From Proteinivorax hydrogeniformans (GTDB lineage Bacteria > Bacillota > Proteinivoracia > Proteinivoracales > Proteinivoracaceae), in the NCBI RefSeq assembly GCF_040515995.1, contig NZ_CP159485.1, forward strand, positions 2,542,001-2,606,000: DNA of 64,000 nucleotides. Reading direction: 5' to 3'. Below, one piece after another: positions 59,114 to 64,000 of this stretch. The translations under genes were made by a program, and so were the position numbers. The stretch's first letter is position 1; each line of letters begins with the position of its first letter. The notes beneath the pieces were generated by a model. That model saw nothing but the letters and a program-made list of their open reading frames with translations. It was not told where the DNA came from and searched no databases.

Positions 59114-59791
59114 TTAAATATTTATAGTAAGCTGCCAGTTTATAGGCTGCTGATTTGTTGATTTTAAGAATCTATTACATTTAGAAAAATGCGAGCTTTT
59201 GAAAAAACCTCTATGAGCAGAAAGAGGACTGGGATGAACAGATTCTAACACCAAATGATTGTCATTAGTAATTAATTTCTTTTTAAGTTGGGCGTTTTTC
59301 CCCCACAAAATAAACACCACCGGTCTTTGGCGTTTATTTAAAAGCTGTATCGCCTTATCTGTGAATTTTTCCCACCCAATGCCTTTGTGAGAATTAGGTT
59401 CTCCTTTTCTAACTGTGAGCACTGTGTTAAGTAGCAGCACACCCTCATAAGCCCAGTGATTTAAAAAGCCGTGGTTAGGGATGGTAAAGCTTACATCCAT
59501 CTGTAACTCTTTGTATATGTTTTTTAAGGAAGGCGGGGTCTTTATGCCAGGCTGAACAGAGAAACTTAGGCCGTGGGCTTGACCTTCACCATGATAAGGG
59601 TCTTGACCGAGTATAACTACCTTGGTGCTGCTAAAAGAGGTTAAGTTAAAGGCATTAAAAACTAAATCTTTTCTTGGATAAACTTTATAGTTAGAATACT
59701 CTTCTATAAGTGTCTGTTTTAACTTTTTGTAATATTCTTTATTTTCTTCACCTGCTAGTTTGTTTCGCCAATCATTATGTATATCTAGCAT
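59114..59791 (-). CDS. ung: Uracil-DNA glycosylase (family 1)
   Basis: 225 residues. The catalytic Asp lies in [22 protein letters not shown] (about 65-86), [19 protein letters not shown] is the uracil pocket region, and the DNA-intercalating loop is [18 protein letters not shown] (about 188-205) with the catalytic His. It removes uracil from DNA in base-excision repair. GAGGTGAGA ribosome site. The C-terminus ([13 protein letters not shown]) is slightly extended. It forms an operon with dut. Confidence 0.97.
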   Translation of the reverse strand: MLDIHNDWRNKLAGEENKEYYKKLKQTLIEEYSNYKVYPRKDLVFNAFNLTSFSSTKVVILGQDPYHGEGQAHGLSFSVQPGIKTPPSLKNIYKELQMDVSFTIPNHGFLNHWAYEGVLLLNTVLTVRKGEPNSHKGIGWEKFTDKAIQLLNKRQRPVVFILWGKNAQLKKKLITNDNHLVLESVHPSPLSAHRGFFKSSHFSKCNRFLKSTNQQPINWQLTINI

Positions 59792-59864
59792 TGATTCTCA
59801 CCTCAAACAAATACTTAATATTTAGTTAAAAACCAACCCCCTTACATAGGAGGCTGGTTTTGCT

Positions 59865-60290
59865 TTATTCTTTTACCTTATGATCTTTCTTTACGTACTG
59901 ATTATAGCAGTAGTTTATAATATCACTTCTTTTTATGATTCCTATAAAAATGTCTTTATCATCGATTACTGGTACAAAGTTTTGACTTGTTGCAAGGTTG
60001 ATTAGGTCCTCGATATCAGCGTTTATCGACACAGTTTTGTTTACCATATGTTTGGGGATATCTTCTAGTAGTATGTTTTCTGTTTCGCTTAAGCTAATTT
60101 CAGGCAAGCTCTTCAGCTTCCAAAGCAAGTCCCCCTCTGTAATAGTGTCCACGTATTTACCATTTTCATCGATTACTGGTATTGCAGTATAGCGATGATA
60201 TTCCATTCTTTCTAATGCCTGCCTCATTGTAGATTTAGGCGTTTCAAAAATGATATCTGTTTTAGGCGTAAGAAAAAAAGCTATGTTCAT
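59865..60290 (-). CDS. CBS-pair protein
   Basis: 141 residues with two CBS motifs: about 14-60 (FETPKSTMRQALERMEYHRYTAIPVIDENGKYVDTITEGDLLW) and about 75-130 (MVNKTVSINADIEDLINLATSQNFVPVIDDKDIFIGIIKRSDII). It resembles the CbpB/DarB-type single CBS-pair proteins that bind c-di-AMP in Firmicutes, which is a possibility only. The start is set at ATG with GGAGGGG; a TTG one codon upstream is also open. A hairpin with TGGTTTT follows its stop. No neighbour points to a partner. Confidence 0.88.
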   Translation of the reverse strand: MNIAFFLTPKTDIIFETPKSTMRQALERMEYHRYTAIPVIDENGKYVDTITEGDLLWKLKSLPEISLSETENILLEDIPKHMVNKTVSINADIEDLINLATSQNFVPVIDDKDIFIGIIKRSDIINYCYNQYVKKDHKVKE

Positions 60291-60368
60291 CAATACCCCT
60301 CCTAGATTACGAAATAACCCTGTACACCCATATATAATTATACCATAAGTTAAGCTGAATTTCAGATT

Positions 60369-60408
60369 GAAAATCAGATCCCTTTAAATTTAGGAACCTG
60401 ATTTTTTA
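60369..60408 (-). terminator. Hairpin terminator after the transglycosylase gene
   Basis: AAAATCAG..CC and GG..CTGATTTT pair across an AT-rich loop, abutting the stop codon. The stem is short and imperfect. Confidence 0.6.
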
Positions 60409-61167
60409 ATCTTTGTTTACTGCATTTTTAAGCTCTTGATTTGTAATAAATCCTTTTTCAAGCATCCTGTTAAGTACTATTTGCCTTTGATCTATAGCGA
60501 TTTGAGAGTTAACCTGTACCGCCGGTCCATACACGTTAGGAGCTTGAATAATACCAGCTAAAGCAGCCGCTTGGGATAAATTAACTTCCTTTGCCGATGT
60601 GCCAGAAAAATAGTTTTTAGAAGCCTGCTCCACTCCCCAGTTTCCACTACCGAAGTAGATTTGATTTAGATACATTTCAAGTATTTGTTCTTTGGTAAAC
60701 TGACGCTCTAGTTCAAAAGCTATAACTATCTCTAAAAGTTTTCTTTCCGCCGTTTGCTCATGGTTTAAAAAGAGGTTTCTAGCTAGCTGTTGTGTTATTG
60801 TGCTACCGCCTTGGGTAATTTCTCTATTTCTTATATTGACAGATAGCGCCCGCATCATACCCTTAACATCAAAGCCAGGGTGCCGATAAAAACGGTTATC
60901 CTCTATAGCGATAAAGGCTTTTGTTAAATGTTCTGGCATGTCATCTATCGAAACAAAATCTATCCTATTTGCATGAAATTCCCTGACCAACACATCTTCT
61001 ATTATAGATATTTCTCTATTAGCATCATATATAGGCTTAGGATTTTCCCAGTCTATATAACGGGAGGAAAAAGGAACCTTAATAGAAATATAAGTATAAG
61101 AAACAAACAATACGGCAATTAACACAACTGCAATAGACGCCCTAAATATCCACCTTATTATTTTCAA
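60406..61167 (-). CDS. Monofunctional biosynthetic peptidoglycan transglycosylase (GT51)
   Basis: About 253 residues: one N-terminal membrane helix (about 8-28) and a glycosyltransferase 51 domain with FIAIEDNRFYRHPGFD (catalytic Glu), QGGSTITQQLARNLFL, ERKLLEIVIAFELERQFTKEQILEMYLNQIYFG and QAAALAGIIQAPN. No transpeptidase domain follows, so it polymerises lipid II only. TTG start, chosen because GAGGGGGG lies 8 nt upstream. The last residues (ELKNAVNKD) correspond to the point where bifunctional PBPs continue; an old truncation of a class A PBP is the alternative. Confidence 0.93.
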   Translation of the reverse strand: MKIIRWIFRASIAVVLIAVLFVSYTYISIKVPFSSRYIDWENPKPIYDANREISIIEDVLVREFHANRIDFVSIDDMPEHLTKAFIAIEDNRFYRHPGFDVKGMMRALSVNIRNREITQGGSTITQQLARNLFLNHEQTAERKLLEIVIAFELERQFTKEQILEMYLNQIYFGSGNWGVEQASKNYFSGTSAKEVNLSQAAALAGIIQAPNVYGPAVQVNSQIAIDQRQIVLNRMLEKGFITNQELKNAVNKD

Positions 61168-61234
61168 AGCAAAATCCCCCCTCAAACTAAGTTTGTCATT
61201 ATTCTCGTTAATTATTTATTATATACCAAAATTT

Positions 61235-61715
61235 GATAAAGTGAAACTTCAATCAGTGAGGTGACTCTTCCTCATTGATTGTTAGTTGAACCAATCGGGC
61301 TTTTACTGGCTGTTGTTACCCACTTGCAAATATTGGATTGCTCTCTAAAGTGGGGGGCTTACAGCCAGTTAACCTGCGGTAAAGTGAAACTTCAATCAGT
61401 GAGGTGACTCTTCCTCACTGAGTGTTACTTGAACCAATCGGGCTTTTACTGGCTGTTGTTCCCCACATGCAAATATGGATTGCTTCTAATTGTTGAAGTG
61501 GGGGCTTACAGCCAGTTAACCTGCGGTAAAGTGAAACTTCAATCAGTGAGGCGACCTTCCTCACTGATTGTTTAGTTGAACCAATCGGGCTTTTACTGGC
61601 TGTTGTTCCCCACTTGCAAATATTGGATTGCTCTCTAAAGTGGGGGGCTTACAGCCAGTTAACCTGCGGTAAAGTGAAACTTCAATCAGTGAGGTGACTC
61701 TTCTTATACAACACA
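61235..61715. repeat. Repeat F: three tandem structured units plus a partial fourth
   Basis: Units begin AAAGTGAAACTTCAATCAGT near 61237, 61381, 61528 and 61671, giving periods of 143-147 bp. Each full unit contains three nested hairpins: AATCAGTGAGG/CCTCACTGATT, ACTGGCTGT/ACAGCCAGT and CCCACTT/AAGTGGG. Unit differences include changes that preserve pairing. Single relatives lie at 41970-42032 and 57058-57121. A short frame crossing the third unit is not a gene. Confidence 0.85.
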
Positions 61716-61718
61716 AGC

Positions 61719-61766
61719 AAAGGGGCTGTCTTTTCAGGAAAGATCCTGTTTCAGACACCCCCTTTT
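61719..61766 (-). terminator. Terminator after the CotX-like gene
   Basis: AAAGGGG.TGTC pairs with GACA.CCCCTTT across an AT-rich loop, just beyond the stop codon of the leftward coat protein gene. The arms have single mismatches. Confidence 0.6.
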
Positions 61767-61773
61767 AAACAAA

Positions 61774-62286
61774 CTAAAGTATTTCTAACTGGAGTAGAAC
61801 AACTACAAACACCAGTATTAGCAGCTCTATTGAGATTACTAGACTTAGATCTGCCGTGGTTATTTCGACGTTTCTCGAGTTTGCTACTCTTGTGCGTAGA
61901 TAACTTACCTGCTTAATTTTAGTCGCTTGTAGCAGCTCTTGAGTAACTTCTTTAGCTTTTGCAGTGTCACCAATTACCACTGATATTATAGTTATAAGAG
62001 CTAGCTCTATACTAGCTTGAAGGTTTATCGCCGCCTGGGCGCTAAGCTTATTTATTGTTACGTTGTACGAGTCGTATATTTCTATATCTTCGTCAATAAT
62101 TTGGAATATCTTGCTAACCTGTTCAGCTTCCTGCGCTATTAAGTCATCAAGTGGTAATGGTTTTTTAGGATATGGCTTCTTCGGAAATGGTTTCTTAAAA
62201 TTTGAATCATAATCATCATAATCATCGTAGTCATACTCAGCATTAAAATCATACTCTTCTTCGCGGTATTCGTCAAACTTTGTCAA
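61774..62286 (-). CDS. CotX-domain spore coat protein
   Basis: 170 residues. The N-terminal about 50 residues are low-complexity: acidic Asp/Tyr (YDYDDYDDYDSN), then FKKPFPKKPYPKKPLP. The rest matches the spore coat protein X/V domain, with its doubled pattern IYDSYNVTINKLSAQAAINLQASIELALITI and SRNVEITTADLSLVISIELLILVFVVVLLQLEIL. CotX-type proteins lie in the insoluble outer coat or crust. TTG start after GGGGGG. A 74-residue partner gene lies upstream. This is the clearest sporulation marker in the window. Confidence 0.88.
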   Translation of the reverse strand: MTKFDEYREEEYDFNAEYDYDDYDDYDSNFKKPFPKKPYPKKPLPLDDLIAQEAEQVSKIFQIIDEDIEIYDSYNVTINKLSAQAAINLQASIELALITIISVVIGDTAKAKEVTQELLQATKIKQVSYLRTRVANSRNVEITTADLSLVISIELLILVFVVVLLQLEIL

Positions 62287-62350
62287 TGTTATACCCCCCT
62301 TTTTTATTTAATAATTCCCCTTACTACCCATTAACCCAAGCTTTTAGTTG

Positions 62351-62575
62351 TTATTTTTCTCCTTTGTTTGCTTGTTCTTTTAACTTACCTAGTTGATCAA
62401 GATATTCTAACGCTAACTGTCTTATTTGTTCTTTCTGTTCTTCTGTAAGCTTATCGGCTTTGCTTGCAGTAAGTTCATTTTTTTTGAGTATATCTGACAC
62501 AAGTATTTCCACAAGGGCTTTATTAGGACCGAAGTCTTTAAGTTTTTCTTTTAATTGTTCTTTGCTGTTTTCCAT
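62351..62575 (-). CDS. Small helical protein beside the CotX-like gene
   Basis: 74 residues starting MENSKEQLKEKLKDFGPNKA, chosen because GGGAGGGGG precedes this ATG; the frame extends upstream without a site. The sequence is highly charged and predicted to be helical (LTEEQKEQIRQLALEYLDQLGKLKEQANK). No known domain. It is about 65 nt upstream of the coat gene, so probably a co-expressed spore coat or crust component, by position only. Confidence 0.75.
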   Translation of the reverse strand: MENSKEQLKEKLKDFGPNKALVEILVSDILKKNELTASKADKLTEEQKEQIRQLALEYLDQLGKLKEQANKGEK

Positions 62576-62682
62576 GTTATTCCCCCTCCCTTGATTTACT
62601 TTATTCTTTCCCCTTAAAATTGTGAGTGCCAAGGCGAGATAGTTGTTAAAATGGGCTTTTAGCTTGGCTTTTGAGCAAAATA

Positions 62683-62712
62683 AAAAAACCTAGTTCAACT
62701 AGGTTTTTTATT
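62683..62712. terminator. Bidirectional terminator near the ferredoxin gene
   Basis: AAAAAACCTAGTT and AACTAGGTTTTTT form a near-perfect stem with a 2-nt loop, downstream of the leftward ferredoxin gene. Confidence 0.88.
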
Positions 62713-62729
62713 CAATACTATATTAAAAA

Positions 62730-62921
62730 TTATTCTACTTTTATGGCGTCCACCGGGCATGCATCTTCTGCTTCTTTAGCTCCATCTACTTTATCATCTG
62801 GAATATCATCATCGATGGCAATAGCTTTTTCTTCATCGTCGGTCATCTCATATACTTCTGGACAAATGTTAGGACATAGCCCACATCCAATACATGCATC
62901 TTGATCTACAATAGCTTTCAT
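62730..62921 (-). CDS. [4Fe-4S] ferredoxin
   Basis: 63 residues with one cluster-binding set: CIGCGLCPNICPEVYEM (C11, C14, C17 and distal C21 region) and the later CPVDAIKVE; a single Cys (EDACPVD) replaces the second full motif. The acidic central part (DDEEKAIAIDDDIPDD) suits a low-potential carrier. This is the mono-cluster ferredoxin type of Firmicutes and Thermotogae. AAAGGAGAG ribosome site. It serves as a soluble electron carrier for the anaerobic metabolism seen elsewhere in the window. Confidence 0.95.
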   Translation of the reverse strand: MKAIVDQDACIGCGLCPNICPEVYEMTDDEEKAIAIDDDIPDDKVDGAKEAEDACPVDAIKVE

Positions 62922-63031
62922 AATATACTCTCTCCTTTATAATAAGTTTTCTATATATAAGTTTTCTCTATAAATTGAAGGTTATACATTTATATCGGCT
63001 TAAGTCATATTTTGTGTTTATATTTTCAATA

Positions 63032-63060
63032 TTTACACTTCTTTTAAGTGATGGTATAAT
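63032..63060 (+). promoter_or_regulatory. Sigma-A-type promoter of the TPR gene
   Basis: TTTACA (63032-63037), 17 bp, TATAAT (63055-63060), 23 nt before the start codon of the TPR gene; the -10 box is perfect. Confidence 0.75.
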
Positions 63061-63083
63061 AATAAGAAAATAGAGGTGGTTTA

Positions 63084-64000
63084 ATGTCTAATAAAAATAA
63101 TTTTAAATTAATCGTGCCTAGCTCAAATAAGAGCAAGCCCCTTACGGCTGGTTGTGCTGAAACCAAAGCCTATTATATAAAAAAACAAATTAATGAGAGT
63201 ATAAAGGAGAAAAGTGAGTTAACTTCTAAGCAGCTTATGAAGATAGAGAAATTTGCAGATAAGCATTGTAATTCTACAATATATGTAGATATTTATAGCT
63301 TACTGGGTGATTTGTTTTACACTCTTGGCAAACCTCAAAAAGAGGTTTGCTACTATACTAGAGCTTTTGAAAGGGCTATGAACCTTAAGCTTAAAAGCGG
63401 AAATCATAAAATAGTATCAAAGCTTGTTTCTAGCTACATTAAAGATGGAAAGTATGAGGAAGCTATTAGCTTAAACTCTTTAATCCTTTCAGAGGAAAAA
63501 GATATTCCCAAAGAAGAAAAGTGGATAATTTATTATAACACTGCACTAGCTTATAATCACTTAGATGATCACGAAAATAGTTTGACTTATATTAATAAAG
63601 CTAAAAGAATTTCAGAAAAAGTTAAAGAAATAGATTTAGGTAAACTACTTATTTTAGAGGGTCAGAGCTTACATAAAATTGGGGCACATGACAAAGAACT
63701 AAACGCCTATTTAAGCGCTTTTGATATCTTTAACTCCTATCAAAACACTTTGGATTTACAAGGTCTGGTTTATATAAATTTAGTTAACTTATCTCTCAAA
63801 ACAAAAGAATTGAAAGAAGATGGATACTTAGAACATATACAAAAAATAGAAAAAATGATAGATGAAGCCAGCGATGACCAAGATATTGTTTCAAAGCTTT
63901 ATATCGCTATTGGTGATATATATCAGAAAGGACTTAAAAAAGATATAAAAGCTGTACGCTACTACTTAAAAGGTTTAGAAACTGCTGAAAAACACAACCA
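63084..64000 (+). CDS. TPR-repeat protein, partial (runs off window)
   Basis: At least 305 residues and open at the window end. After a short polar start (MSNKNNFKLIVPSSNKSKPL) the chain is all-helical with TPR-like units: IYSLLGDLFYTLGKPQKEVCYYTRAFERAM, WIIYYNTALAYNHLDDHENSLTYINKAKRI, and KLYIAIGDIYQKGLKKDIKAVRYYLKGLETAEKH. I see no N-terminal helix-turn-helix, so unlike the regulator at 23.7 kb it may be a non-DNA-binding Rap/RRNPP-like or general scaffolding protein. GAGGTGG ribosome site. Confidence 0.8.
   Translation, partial: MSNKNNFKLIVPSSNKSKPLTAGCAETKAYYIKKQINESIKEKSELTSKQLMKIEKFADKHCNSTIYVDIYSLLGDLFYTLGKPQKEVCYYTRAFERAMNLKLKSGNHKIVSKLVSSYIKDGKYEEAISLNSLILSEEKDIPKEEKWIIYYNTALAYNHLDDHENSLTYINKAKRISEKVKEIDLGKLLILEGQSLHKIGAHDKELNAYLSAFDIFNSYQNTLDLQGLVYINLVNLSLKTKELKEDGYLEHIQKIEKMIDEASDDQDIVSKLYIAIGDIYQKGLKKDIKAVRYYLKGLETAEKHN

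Noticed and set aside
61235-61715. Possible CRISPR array
   Set aside because: Units are about 145 bp and identical throughout with no unique spacers; no cas gene is near. It is a tandem structured repeat.

Overview
The window looks like chromosome from a low-GC, endospore-forming, strictly anaerobic member of the Clostridia. Evidence for sporulation is a CotX-type coat protein, a SleB-type cell-wall hydrolase and LysM proteins without signal peptides. Evidence for anaerobic, proteolytic life is a ferredoxin, a DUF362 iron-sulfur protein, an aldo/keto reductase with ferredoxin clusters, a prolyl oligopeptidase, M55 D-aminopeptidases, an asparaginase-II-type protein and a two-subunit CoA transferase behind a sigma-54 promoter. 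I cannot name the species. No rRNA, tRNA or CRISPR array was found.

Layout. 0-1.2 kb: end of a two-component system. 1.5-7.4 kb: lgt-murC-mtnN, then the t6A genes tsaE-tsaB-rimI-tsaD, separated by a dense DnaA-box cluster. 7.5-10.4 kb: a five-gene operon of mostly membrane proteins of unknown role, one resembling DUF6754. 10.7-16.4 kb: a GATE-type transporter, a YczE-like membrane protein and a MoxR/DUF58/DUF4129-like operon. 16.6-22.8 kb: an ABC ATPase with two large paralogous permeases. 22.9-28.3 kb: the most interesting accessory block. It has an RRNPP-type (HTH plus TPR) regulator with a divergent 49-codon secreted micro-peptide, and a radical SAM/SPASM peptide-maturation cluster (34-aa Cys/Gly precursor, maturase split by a frameshift, ABC ATPase, ABC permease). 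The same 14-bp palindrome, inside a roughly 50-bp near-identical segment, flanks the block on both sides. I read this as a peptide-regulated RiPP system.

28.9-33.2 kb: NIF3-like protein, Tex, DUF362 ferredoxin. 33.3-37.2 kb: an IS3/IS150-type element inserted in a dispersed repeat whose uninterrupted copy lies 1.3 kb away, then a SleB-type hydrolase and more repeats. 37.2-45.0 kb: asparaginase, glutamine-amidotransferase-like hydrolase, and an acpS-nnr-CBS-lipoprotein-AEC-alr-mazEF run. 45.4-52 kb: CoA transferase, prolyl oligopeptidase, an MTA/SAH-deaminase-like amidohydrolase and an aldo/keto reductase. 52.3-54.3 kb: yaaA followed by tandem duplications of its 3' end and repeats. 54.3-62.9 kb: two M55 peptidases (one frameshifted), two LysM proteins, dut-ung, a CBS protein, a transglycosylase, a triple tandem structured repeat, coat genes and a ferredoxin. 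The window ends inside a TPR gene.

Intergenic DNA is rich in dispersed repeats. One family is a bidirectional terminator hairpin whose roughly 20-nt loop is conserved while its stems differ in sequence but stay paired. Several genes lack a normal start codon or carry a single-base frameshift. These are either real biology or assembly errors, and reads would decide.
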